Shown here in pieces: positions 37,575 to 49,000 of a stretch of 64,000 bases of DNA. Position 1 is the stretch's first letter; every line of letters begins with the position of its first letter. Made by a program: the position numbers and the translations under genes. Source of the stretch: CAZJDM01 sp964544765 (GTDB lineage: Bacteria > Bdellovibrionota_B > Oligoflexia > CAYFLR01); the NCBI GenBank assembly GCA_964544765.1, contig CAZJDM010000002.1, positions 10,340 to 74,339 of the forward strand, written 5' to 3'. The notes beneath the pieces were generated by a model. It made no database searches and was not told where the DNA came from. It worked only from the letters and a program-made list of their open reading frames with translations.

Positions 37575-38627
37575 ATGATAATAGGAATAATTGGACATGC
37601 TGGATCAGGAAAAACAACTATTTTTAATGCACTAACTAAAAGATCTGGTGAATCAGTTCCAGCAGGGGGCAAAATATCACCTGTTTTAGATGTTGTTTCT
37701 GTACCCGATGAAAGAATAGATTGGCTAAGCAAACTATACTCTCCAAAGAAAACCACCTATGCGCAAGTTAAATATATGGATTTGCAGGGCATGTCTGCTA
37801 GTACTGATGATAAAGCTGGACATATGGCCACATCCCTGATTCACATGCGTCAGGTAGATGCTTTAATGCTGGTCATCAGAAATTTTACTAATCCACTACA
37901 GGGCAAGCCCAAAATTATTCAAGATCTTAGGCATCTTGAGGATGAATTTATTTTAGCTGACCTCGCAGTTGTGGAGAAAAGACTTGAAAAACTAGCTCTT
38001 GAAGGTAAAAAAGGCAAAAAAGTCTCATTAAAAGAGGTCGATTTTCTATCAAAATGTTCTAAATTATTGAATGATAACCAGCCGTTAAGAGTAAATCCCC
38101 AACTATTTGATGATCCAGATTTCAAAGGTTTTACTTTCTTATCCACCAAACCACTATTGGTGGTAATTAATAATGACGAAGATAATGATAAATTACCGGA
38201 TTTAAGCGAACTTGACTTAAAAAGCGCCGAAATTATGATGGTTAGAGGCAAACTAGAAATGGAGCTGGCCCACCTACCAGAGGATGAAGCCGAGGTTTTT
38301 AGGGATGACTATGGTATCATGGACTCAGCACTAAATAGAGTGATAGAAAAATCTTTCTCTCTTTTGCAACTAATAACCTTTTTGACTGTTGGTGACGATG
38401 AAGTAAAAGCATGGACCATAAAAGCCAATACAATTGCCCGAGAGGCCGCTGGAACGATCCATTCCGACATTGAAAAGGGTTTTATTAAGGCCGAGGTCCT
38501 ACCTTTTGAATTAATTAAACAAGTAGGATCTTATACTCAAGCCAGAAGAGCTAATATGGTTAGATTAGAGGGAAAAACTTATCTAGTTAAGGATGGTGAT
38601 ATAATCAACTTTAGATTCAACCTGTAA
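37575..38627 (+). CDS. YchF/Obg-like GTPase paralogue
   Basis: The N-terminal G domain has GIIGHAGSGKTTIFNALT as P-loop, PVLDVVSVPDERIDWL, and the switch II region YMDLQGMS. The C-terminal TGS-like (DUF933) domain is very close to YchF: KAWTIKANTIAREAAGTIHSD, EKGFIKAEVLPFE and KDGDIINFRFNL. The P-loop (GHAGSGKTT) differs from canonical YchF (GxPNxGKST), so this may be a second, diverged member and not the housekeeping copy. YchF prefers ATP in some species. At 350 residues it is close to the family's 363. GAGGTAA lies 8 bases before the ATG. Confidence 0.85.
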   Translation: MIIGIIGHAGSGKTTIFNALTKRSGESVPAGGKISPVLDVVSVPDERIDWLSKLYSPKKTTYAQVKYMDLQGMSASTDDKAGHMATSLIHMRQVDALMLVIRNFTNPLQGKPKIIQDLRHLEDEFILADLAVVEKRLEKLALEGKKGKKVSLKEVDFLSKCSKLLNDNQPLRVNPQLFDDPDFKGFTFLSTKPLLVVINNDEDNDKLPDLSELDLKSAEIMMVRGKLEMELAHLPEDEAEVFRDDYGIMDSALNRVIEKSFSLLQLITFLTVGDDEVKAWTIKANTIAREAAGTIHSDIEKGFIKAEVLPFELIKQVGSYTQARRANMVRLEGKTYLVKDGDIINFRFNL

Positions 38628-38738
38628 GACACTGTTAATTCAAGAACTTTACCCACCTCTTAAATACTTCTTAATAAATTATAAAATTTCCCCGATTAAA
38701 TTAATAAGGCGTAAAAAATTATAATGAGGGATATACCT

Positions 38739-41700
38739 ATGAAAAAAACCTCTATCACCATAGGATTGCTCTATAATTTCCTAAAAATCCTGATTTTACC
38801 AATCTTAATTTTGTCTTTAGGATCTTTATGGTCATGTAAAGAGCAAGAATTTCGATCCGTTAAAACTAAAAAACTCAATTTTAATATCGTTCTTGAGTCC
38901 ATCAACACCGACGCCAGTTGTTACAAAGATGAATTGGGAGATAGTTTACAGAATTACATGTCTACTGAGCTTTATATTCTTCGGGCTTATGAAATTCCTG
39001 AGAACAAAACGATAGACACAGCCACCCTTCTTAATAATCCCAAAGAAATAGCAAAAGAAGAAGGCAAAAATACTGAATTCTCAAAATATATTTTGTTAAC
39101 ACCAATTGATATATTAATAGGGCAAATGAATCTCAGGGTAAAAAAGGTAGATAAAAAGCAAATGACCCTTTGGGGTTTATATAAGAGATCAGCGTTGAAT
39201 TTCGAAGATCCTCTCTTAGTAACCATGAATATTATTGAGTCCGGCAGTACTAATATTGATGTTATTTTTTCCATAAGTTCGACCGTAGCCTTCAAATTAA
39301 TGACTATAGACGAACAATATACATTGACCTTTAAAGAATTTGCATACTATCAGAATGTGGTCGATACTTTGGTCAGAGAAGAAAGACCATTACAAGATAT
39401 ATTAGATCCCGGTAAAATTGCCTGTTGGGAATTTCAATTAGAAGCGCTGGTTGAAGCCATGATTCAATATCAAATCCATGGAGTCCTAACTTCACCTGAG
39501 ATCCAAGAAGAATTGGATGAAAATGTTGATAACTTAGGCACGGTCCTATCGGAAATGTATGCTAAAGAAGATGCGGAAAAAACTATTAGTACTTTACAAG
39601 GTGTAGTAAAAGATGGAGAAGAAAAAACTATACGTGAAGAGATGGAAGAGGCTCCAGTTATTTCCAAACGAGTGGAAGTAAGCAGAACATTAACAATTAC
39701 TTACCCTGATCCTTCACTTTATAACCTGTACGAAAACTTTAGCATCACTCCCACCGTGGAGGGAGAAACACCTAACAAATTCACCATTGAACCATCATTA
39801 CCCGAAGGTTTATCGTTAGATGAATCGACAGGTGAAATTTCTGGCATCCCCACTGAATCCAAGGAAGTTGAAGAATATACTATAGAAGTATCAAACCTCT
39901 TAGTTACCATAACAACCACTTTAAATTTAGGAGGCGCGTCAGAATTAATTTATTCATCAGGAAGTTTAATTTGCAAAATTAACAGACCATGCAATAATAC
40001 ACCGGATATAAACGGAGAGACGCCATCAGACTTATCCATAGATCCAGAACTACCTCCTGGGCTTGAGTTTGATCCAACAACCGGTGAAATATCGGGTATC
40101 GTCACTGGCACCTTTACTTCAACTGATTATACTATCACTGCTTCTTATCCCAACGGTGATACTTCATCCACCTTAATGACTTTAATAGGACTGGCAACTG
40201 ATGCCTCCTACGGTGAAGAAACAGTTGAATATAAGATAAATGAGTCATTTACCTTAAACCCATTAATTGTTGGTGATATACCTTCCGGGTACTCAATAGA
40301 TGCCGATGGGCCTCAATTACCTGCCGGTCTCTCAATTGACGAAACTACTGGCGAAATAACCGGTACTCCCACTGAACCAATCGCAATGACTGATTATACT
40401 GTAATCCTGACCTTTGAAGATGGCACTACCTCCAAGACTACCGTAAGTCTTGGGGTAGCTTTACCAGAGGTTACTTATTCTGACGATATAGTTTACTACA
40501 AAAAATCTCTGTCTTTTTCCATATTTCCAACCATCGTTGGAGAAACTCCCACACCGCTTAGTATTTCTCCAGCTTTACCTACCGGTCTGGATTTTAATCG
40601 ACAAACCGGAGAAATCTCTGGAGTTCCGAGTGCAACCGCAGATCGCACTGATTACACCATATCATTCTCCTATTACGGTAACGATGGAACCGCTACAGTA
40701 ACCCTAGACGGCATATTACCTGTCCTCGGATTTCAGGTAACCTCTCAATCCTTAACCGAACAAGATTTAGATGTATCAGTATCGGTTACTATGTCGAAAA
40801 CTTACTCACGCAATAATAGTTTAGCTGTAAATTATACAATTGAAGGAAATGGTGATACTGACGACAGCGACTTAGCCGACGGATCATTTAACATTGCCGC
40901 TGGAGAATTAGAAGGTGTAATTGATTTTATGATCCTAGATGACAACATATATGAGGATAGTGTTACGGTAGTAGTCACCATGACTGCTCCCGGCACCACT
41001 GATTTTTTTGAAATAGATGAGAATGCCCCATCTCATACTTTAACTATTGCCGATGACCCTTCTGACTCACCAGGAGTGGGATTTACTTACAATCCATCAA
41101 GAAACATTGCTGAAAGTATTGGTTCTGACAATATTGCTATTTTTATTTCCAAACAAAGTGTCTTTGAGACGGTTGTTAATTATACCGTTTCAACCGGAGG
41201 AGCATCTAATCCCGAAGATCATAATTTATCAAACGGAGCCATTACGATTGCCGCAATGAGTTGGTCCGCGTCGATACCATTTACTATTGTTGACGATAAT
41301 GTATTTGAAGGAACCGGCGAATCGGTTAGCTTAGAAATTACTAACGTAGATGACGACCGAGCGGGTGTTGATTTGGCTAGTAAAGATTTAACCCTTAACA
41401 TATCAGAGAATCTATCTGACCTTAAGGTGGAGTTCCAGGATATTGCCGGAGGTAATATCCATGAAGGAACCACTTCTACTATAACCGTTACACTATCAGC
41501 TCTAAAAGGTGGTAATCCAATTTCAGTTTCAGCAAGCTCTGACATAACCGTACCTATTACTTTATCAGGCTACGCTAAGGAAGTAGCTTCAGGGGATTTT
41601 ACCCAAGATATTAATCCTGACGCTTCATCTATCGTAATTTCAGCTGGAAATTCATCAGGCACCCTCGACATTAATATTTTGGATAATTCGGTTACCGAAG

Positions 41701-42830
41701 TTGAAGAAAGTATGCAAGTTGATTTACTTACTCCAAATACTCTCGCTACTCTCGGAACTAAAACAACATACAACGCAACTATTTTAGGAGAACGAACATG
41801 TACCAGCTCTGGGGCAACCACCTGGCCAGCGGAAGAAACTTACTATTGCGATCCGGTTTTGACCGTAGCAACTAACGGTTCAATCACTTTATCTGCCAAT
41901 GCCGAGGTTATTACCGACGAACTTGATCTAAGCGGAGGATTTATCAATAACGGTATTCTTACCGTTAATTCTACCGTTACGCTTAGAAATAGTGGAGCAT
42001 ACACTCATGAATCTACAGCAACTTTAAACAGCGCGGGCGCTAATTTGATTGTAACAGCAAGTCCCACTATAACTTTGGATACTGATTATGGAAGCTGTAA
42101 TCCTGATTTAGATGTAACAGACTGTTCGCAATGGAACGTTTTTAAAGAAGCGACTGGGGCAAGTATACCTTCTTTTACCAATGTTACAATCAACTCTGGT
42201 GCGGCATTAACCCATGTATCACCTCCATTAACATATAATCCACCTCATACATATTCACTTATACTAGAAGCTACTGGCACCTTCGATGTTCAGGGCACTA
42301 TTAGCGCTATAAGCTCCGGTTATCCTGGCAGTGGACTAGGTGCAGGAGGAGAATCTGAAGGTGGAAGTGGCGGAGGAGGACACGGTGGAGCAGGAGGTGA
42401 TGGTGCCATCGAGATCGGAGGCGGTACTTATGACAATTCTCAACAACCAGTTGAATTAGGATCCGGAGGAGGAGATATTGGCAACGACCTAGGTTTTGGT
42501 GGAGGAGCGATCCATATTATAGCTAACACACTTAAGGTCAGAGGTCCAATTTCAGCTCGAGGAGGCTATACGGATCATAATGGAAGTGGTGGTGGAGCAG
42601 GAGGAAGTATTTGGATAGAAGCCACTACTCTAGAAGGAACTGCTGATATTGAGGCTAATGGTGGTAATGCTGAGAGTGCCAGCGCTGGTGCAGGAGGAGG
42701 AGGACTAATAGCCATATACACTTGCACCGATAACCACACCGGTAGTGTTACAGCCTTAGCTGGGGATAGCAGTGATTTTCCAGGAAACGATGGAGTTACA
42801 TACACCGCTACTTTGGGAAGCTGTCCGTAA
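38739..42830 (+). CDS. Large surface lipoprotein with Ig-like and Calx-beta domains
   Basis: The 1363-residue product has a lipoprotein signal (lipobox LWSC near residue 30). An N-terminal part of about 290 residues is unrecognised. Four He_PIG/putative Ig repeats follow (about 322-657, each ending G(L/)xxDxxTGEISGxP). Three Calx-beta domains lie at about 659-1020, and a C-terminal module is rich in Gly (GGGGHGGAGGDG; FGGGAIHIIANTLKVRG; GGGAGGSIWIEA). The same C-terminal module occurs twice in the giant protein downstream. GAGGG lies 8 bases before an ATG at 38739; the longer ORF begins at 38724 inside that ribosome binding site. It is probably a cell-surface adhesin, with the Calx-beta domains binding calcium. 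Confidence 0.82.
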   Translation: MKKTSITIGLLYNFLKILILPILILSLGSLWSCKEQEFRSVKTKKLNFNIVLESINTDASCYKDELGDSLQNYMSTELYILRAYEIPENKTIDTATLLNNPKEIAKEEGKNTEFSKYILLTPIDILIGQMNLRVKKVDKKQMTLWGLYKRSALNFEDPLLVTMNIIESGSTNIDVIFSISSTVAFKLMTIDEQYTLTFKEFAYYQNVVDTLVREERPLQDILDPGKIACWEFQLEALVEAMIQYQIHGVLTSPEIQEELDENVDNLGTVLSEMYAKEDAEKTISTLQGVVKDGEEKTIREEMEEAPVISKRVEVSRTLTITYPDPSLYNLYENFSITPTVEGETPNKFTIEPSLPEGLSLDESTGEISGIPTESKEVEEYTIEVSNLLVTITTTLNLGGASELIYSSGSLICKINRPCNNTPDINGETPSDLSIDPELPPGLEFDPTTGEISGIVTGTFTSTDYTITASYPNGDTSSTLMTLIGLATDASYGEETVEYKINESFTLNPLIVGDIPSGYSIDADGPQLPAGLSIDETTGEITGTPTEPIAMTDYTVILTFEDGTTSKTTVSLGVALPEVTYSDDIVYYKKSLSFSIFPTIVGETPTPLSISPALPTGLDFNRQTGEISGVPSATADRTDYTISFSYYGNDGTATVTLDGILPVLGFQVTSQSLTEQDLDVSVSVTMSKTYSRNNSLAVNYTIEGNGDTDDSDLADGSFNIAAGELEGVIDFMILDDNIYEDSVTVVVTMTAPGTTDFFEIDENAPSHTLTIADDPSDSPGVGFTYNPSRNIAESIGSDNIAIFISKQSVFETVVNYTVSTGGASNPEDHNLSNGAITIAAMSWSASIPFTIVDDNVFEGTGESVSLEITNVDDDRAGVDLASKDLTLNISENLSDLKVEFQDIAGGNIHEGTTSTITVTLSALKGGNPISVSASSDITVPITLSGYAKEVASGDFTQDINPDASSIVISAGNSSGTLDINILDNSVTEVEESMQVDLLTPNTLATLGTKTTYNATILGERTCTSSGATTWPAEETYYCDPVLTVATNGSITLSANAEVITDELDLSGGFINNGILTVNSTVTLRNSGAYTHESTATLNSAGANLIVTASPTITLDTDYGSCNPDLDVTDCSQWNVFKEATGASIPSFTNVTINSGAALTHVSPPLTYNPPHTYSLILEATGTFDVQGTISAISSGYPGSGLGAGGESEGGSGGGGHGGAGGDGAIEIGGGTYDNSQQPVELGSGGGDIGNDLGFGGGAIHIIANTLKVRGPISARGGYTDHNGSGGGAGGSIWIEATTLEGTADIEANGGNAESASAGAGGGGLIAIYTCTDNHTGSVTALAGDSSDFPGNDGVTYTATLGSCP

Positions 42831-43042
42831 TTTTATTGTCCATTTTTTTGAGGAAGGTCAGAGTAACCACCACCTACACTTCTTAACACTAATTAACCCT
42901 CCTTTTATATTTAATATTTCATTTATTTATACCTAATTTTGCTATTTTTTTAAGTTTCTCTATGTATGTTCCGAAATAGAGAGTAAGGGGAAAAATTTTA
43001 TAAACACATATAATTAGGTGTATTTAATACCAGGAGAAGAAT

Positions 43043-46000
43043 ATGCTCAGGCTCCGATTTTACAATATAATTATGTCGTTTCTTTTCATAATAATTACAA
43101 CGACATGTAAACCTGAAGATCCACAAATCACCCGCCTAATTGGCAAAGTGGGCTCAAAAGGCGTCGAGATTAGCGCCCAAACTGTTTGGTTAGACAATGA
43201 TGCTAAGAAAAGCGCCGACTCTGATCCCAATAACGAAGTGGATAAAGCGCCAGAAGTAGCAGAAAAATATAGAACTCCCAGTCGAATAGATTATGTCTCT
43301 AATATCAAGAAGTTAGATATTCAAAAAACCCCCATGCCGGATGGAAACACCTATGATAACATCAAGATACCCGGAACGACTTTTAATGCTGACCCCGGAG
43401 AACCATTATTACCCAGTTACGGCCAGTCAATACCCGTACCCGCCGATACCAAAGCTAAAGTAATAGTTGACAGCTCCAAAACCAAAGAGATGGATGGAGA
43501 ATATACGGTTTTACCTGTTCAATACCCCAAAATAGATAGCAATGAGGGAGTAATTGAACTTCCTTTTGTCAAAAACGATGATACTTATAATCAAAAAGAC
43601 TGCCTTAATCAAAATCCAGTCAGTATCTTAGAAAAAATGACGGTTAAGGGGCAACGATATGTTCAGGTAGTTTATTCACCTATTTCAGTCTGTCCCAGCA
43701 CCGGCAAAATGATCGTAACTACTGAGGTTGAATGGCACGTTTCCTTCACCAATCCGGATGGAGAAGAATATCAACCAGAAAGTGAAGCATTTAATTTAAT
43801 TTCTAGCGAGGATAATGAAAGTGAAACTGATCCATTAAAGGACGTAGGAGCAAAGTATCTTATCCTCGTACATGATGAATTGTTCCAAAGCGCCAAATCT
43901 TTAGCTCAATGGAAATACCAAAAAGGGTTAAAGACCGCTATCGTAAAAACATCTGAAATTGACAATGATGGTAACCAAAATGGTGCTTCGGCTCAAGAAA
44001 TTAGAAGTTACCTGCTCAACGCCTATCAAAAGTGGGGAGTAAGGCCTGAATATATCATGCTTATCGGCGATTTAAACAAAATACCCGGCTCCAGTATAGT
44101 GGGCCATCAATATCTTGACGAAGAGTTTCCCACCGATCTCTATTATTCAACCTTAGATGGCAGCGATTACCAACCAGATGTAATGATTGGACGCTTTGTC
44201 TGCTCCAATGAAATGGAATGTAATAATCTAGTTACTAAATCACTTAAATATCAATTAGATCCTGACCTAAGCAGCGAATATTGGCAAAATGTACTGATAG
44301 CTGCTGAATTTGAAGGTAACGCTGATGGGGTTGAAGAACGGGTGTTTGTTGAAACCGCAGAGGTGCATAGTACCTACTGGGCTAATAAGGGCTATAACGT
44401 CAACAGAGTATATCAATCTAACACATCCTCTACTAACTACTATCATAATGTAAATTCTATAATGCATGAAAATGGCAGCATCTACAATCCCAAGCCCCAG
44501 TTTATCGGGAGCGATGATCAAGCAGTTTCAACCATCATGGACCAAATTAATAAAGGAACCTTCTTAATGTTACACCGTGGTCACGGTACTTTAAGTGGAT
44601 GGATCACTCCTCAATTTACCTTTAATGAGGTAGATGCTTTGACCAACGAAGATAAATTACCCGTGATTTTTTCACTCAATTGTTCTACCGGTACCATGGA
44701 TGGTGATTTTAGTAAATCATTGATGGGTCATACTACTGGAGGATCCCACGCTCTGATCGGAGCAGTGCATTTGAGCGGTTCGGGTTATAATGATTGGTTA
44801 GCTCATGGTTTAGTTAATTCGCTGGAAGGAGATTTCTTTACCTCGGTCGGTGCCCTTAAGGATTGTAAAAACAAAGCTTTCACCGACAATAACTGGAAAG
44901 GAAGTAAAATTGGGCAAATGCTCAATTATGCTAAACGGATAGTTTACGACAATTTCTCCAGCGGTAAAGGTACCAAACTAACTTATGAATTGTTCCACCT
45001 GCAGGGTGATCCTGAAATGGATGTAAGAACCTCTCTCCCATTAGAAATAGAAGCGGATCATCCTGCTGAAATTGTTTTGAACGATCCCGATATGGAAGTT
45101 ATCGTCAGGCAAGAAGGAGTGTCTCTTGAAGGTGCTACTGTCGCTCTTACCTTATTGCTGGAGGAGGATGAGAACAATAATTATCAAAGTGATGATGAAT
45201 ACAGATATTTTCTAACTAAAACCGGCAGTGAGGGTCGAGTCAGTTTAGAATACTTGCCCTTTTTAGTCGGCGAAACCCTTACCCTCACCATATACGAGCA
45301 AAATAGCATTCCCTACATAACCACCATACCTATAACTGACAGTCAGGACCCAACCGACGGACCCCCTTATATCGTTACTCACCCCAAAGATAAAATTGTG
45401 GACCGAGGAGATTCTTTTACTTTATCCGTAGAAGTACTTGGAACCAAGCCTTTCACCTACCAATGGAAATTCAACGGAGAGGATCTACCTGGAGCTACCC
45501 AGGACACTTTTACTATTGAAACGACTAACTCGACTGATTCTGGCAGTTATACAGTAGTTGTATCTAATTTTTTTGAAACAATTACTAGCAATAAGGCATC
45601 CATTTTTGTTCAGAATAATCAACCTATCTCTGTTAATTCTAGTTATATAGCTTGGCAATCTGAAGCCGGAACAGCGGCGTTAAATAATGTACCAACCGGG
45701 ACAACTAACCAAACCCAACTAGACATTGACGTCTTATTGGACAATAACATCATCAGCTATCGTTACAAAACAATTAACGGCAGTGATTGTGGTACCGACG
45801 ATACTGGCTATAGTGATGAAATCGACGTTTCAATCAATATTAACGAAGACATCTATGGATTACAAGATGGATTTGTCACCGTTTGTGTCGTAGGAAAGGA
45901 TAATACCGGTAGTTGGCAGTCTTTCTCTTCGCCAACCTCTCCCGCTCCCTGGATCAAAAACACTGTAGGAGATATTGATCTCTCTACGACTACCCATATA

Positions 46001-49000
46001 GGCGCAAACCACGAAGGTGGAATAGTAACATTTGCCAAAGGTCCAGATAGACCCCAATCCATAATTCTTGATGGTGACAGCAATATCTATGTCACCGGTC
46101 GAACCAAAAGCGATTTTGGGGGTCTTGACTGCACTGATCCAAGTAAATGTCTCATCAGCTCAACTGGTACACTGAGAAAATGGGATAATTTCGTCAATAA
46201 ATTTAATAACAGTGGTACTCTGCAAAGCGCCTACCAATCCGGACTAAACTCGGACCTATCCAATAAGGCACTTGACGATGTTTCATACAACATAGAGATT
46301 AAAGGCAATGATCTATATATCGTAGGAGGGACCAAAGGAAATATAGTTGATGGAGAGTACTCCAAAAATGGGGATGTTTTCTTTATAAAAATGAATAAAG
46401 ACAGCGGTACGATGAGTTGTGCCGCACAATTGGGAACTTCCTTAGGAGAAGTATCGATAGGCGGATCAGATGTAGAACGAGCTGAATGTGCTGATTATGG
46501 CCGATCGATAGCCGTCAATGATAACAATGATATTTTTATCGCTGGTTATACCCGTGGACATTTAGGAGAAGTAAATACAAGTAATCAAAATAAATGTAGT
46601 AAAAACAAAAAAGACGTTTTTGTGGCCAAATTCGACAGTAATTGCAACCAACTTTGGATCAAGCAATTGGGTGGCACTCCAGAACTAGGAGAAAATGGTA
46701 CACTCGATGAAACAGTAACTGATATGATACTGAGCAATAATCAGGATGCTATGTACGTCACCGGATATACTAAAAGTAACCTGATGGAAAGTAACGCAGG
46801 CGGTAATACCGAAAATGCTTTCATTGCCAAATTTTCCACCACCGATGGTAGTCTTGTATGGTTATCACAACTAGGATCCACCACCAGCGCCGGAATATCC
46901 GGCGTAGTAAATGCTGCCGACACCTCAAGTAATGGCATTGATTTAGATTCTGCCGGTAATATTTACATTACAGGCAAAACAAAGAGTAATTTAGCTGAGA
47001 CCAACACTGGAAACAACGATGATGTTTTTATTGCCAAAATTATTGATAATGGCAATAGTGCATCATGGCAATGGATAAAACAAATCGGGTCCGAAACCAC
47101 CAATAAGGATGACACCACTCTTACCGGCAACGATATAGTTTTAGATACCGCAGCTAAAGAAGTAGCCACTGCTATAAGAGTTGATGTTTCTGATAATATC
47201 ATTATTACCGGCTACACCAATGGTAACTTCGCTGCTATCAACAACCAAAATTCCAGCGGAAACAATACTGATGATATATTTATCGCCCGATTTGATCCTA
47301 CTGGCAACATATTGACCATCAACCAATATGGTACCTCCAGTGATGATCAATCCTCGGCCTTAACTATAGATACTAATGGTAAATGCTACATTACAGGACA
47401 AACCAAGGGAGAACTTGCTGGCGAAACTAATCCCAACAATTATTATTATGATCTTTTCATATCCATCTTTGATAACTGCTCCACTAAATTAAAAGAAACC
47501 TTATGCGATAACAATACTCTCATCGATAATGCCGAATGGAACGAAGAAACGGCAGCCGATGAAAAAAGTATCTTTCAACAATACGTTGTCGAATTTAACA
47601 CGGTCACCGCTGACACCTGGAAACCAACTACAAACGGTGTTTACAATACCGAAGCTAGTGATTTTGAGTGCCGATATAAATGCCAAGGCGCCTTCGTTTG
47701 GGACAGCGTTAATTCAGCCTGTGTAGTTCCCACGGTAGAATTTGTAGTTGATAACAACTTTTCCGTCCGAGAAGATGATAATCCCGGCACAGTGGAAGTA
47801 ACCGTCACTCTTAACGCAGCCATTACCGGTGATATCACTGTCCCATTCAGTACAAGCGGCACAGCAACCATCAACAATGATTATACTCTTTCCGAATCAC
47901 AGTTCTCTATTCCCGCCGGAAGTACTACCAGCACCATCACATTTAGTGTTACCAACGAAGAACTCTATGAAGATACAACCGCTGAAACCGTTATAATAGA
48001 ATTAACCGGAACCCCTACCGGAGCATCTTTAGGTAATAATACTCAATTTAATATCGCCATTAACGACAATGACAATGTACCCATCGCCTATATAATCGCA
48101 AGTGATGAAAATCCTATGGAAGGAGACACCATTGATGTCTCGGTTTCTCTTTCTAATCCGTCAATTTACCAGGTAACAGGCAGTTATTCCATTGATGCTG
48201 CCAGTACCGCTGTAACACCTGACGATCACAATCTTACGGCAACAGGAAACATTATGGTCGCTGCCGAACAATTAATTGGATCCCAATCGGTACAAACTGT
48301 AGATAACACCGTATTTGACGGTGCCAGCAGTGATACTATTATCGTCAGTTTAGATAGCGCCAATAACGCTATAGTTAATGTACCCGAATCGGTAACCATA
48401 TCCATTAATGACAATGAAGGACCTCCTTCGGTTGTTTTTTCTAATAGTTTAATGTCTGTAAATGAAGATGCTGGTACTATTCAGGTATCGGTCAGTCTAA
48501 CAGCTCAAGTAGCCAAAGATATCACTGTTGATTATCGGGTATTAACAGGTAATACCGATGATGCTAATCCTAATGCCGATTACACACTTGCAGCCACCGG
48601 TAGCTTCGCCGTAAATTCTATGGACTGGACCGGATCGATAGATATCGATATCTTAGAGGACACGATATTTGAAGGCAATATCGCCGAAAAAATTCGACTA
48701 GAGCTTACCTCATCAGTTGACGCCACTATTACCAATCCATCAACTATGACAGTAGAAATAACTGACAACAACACTCCTTTTGTCAGCTTTGCCACTCCTC
48801 TTCAAATCGTACCAGAGGGAAATCAAGCCACCATTACATTTGAACTAAATATCGACAGCTCAGCTGATATTACCGTTAATTATTCTGTAGATGCCATTCA
48901 AACCGACGCTAATTTAGATGATTATGATGCCGCTGCTCTCACCGGCACTATAATTATTCCCGCTAACTCCTCAACAGTGGACCTAGTTTTAGACATCGGT

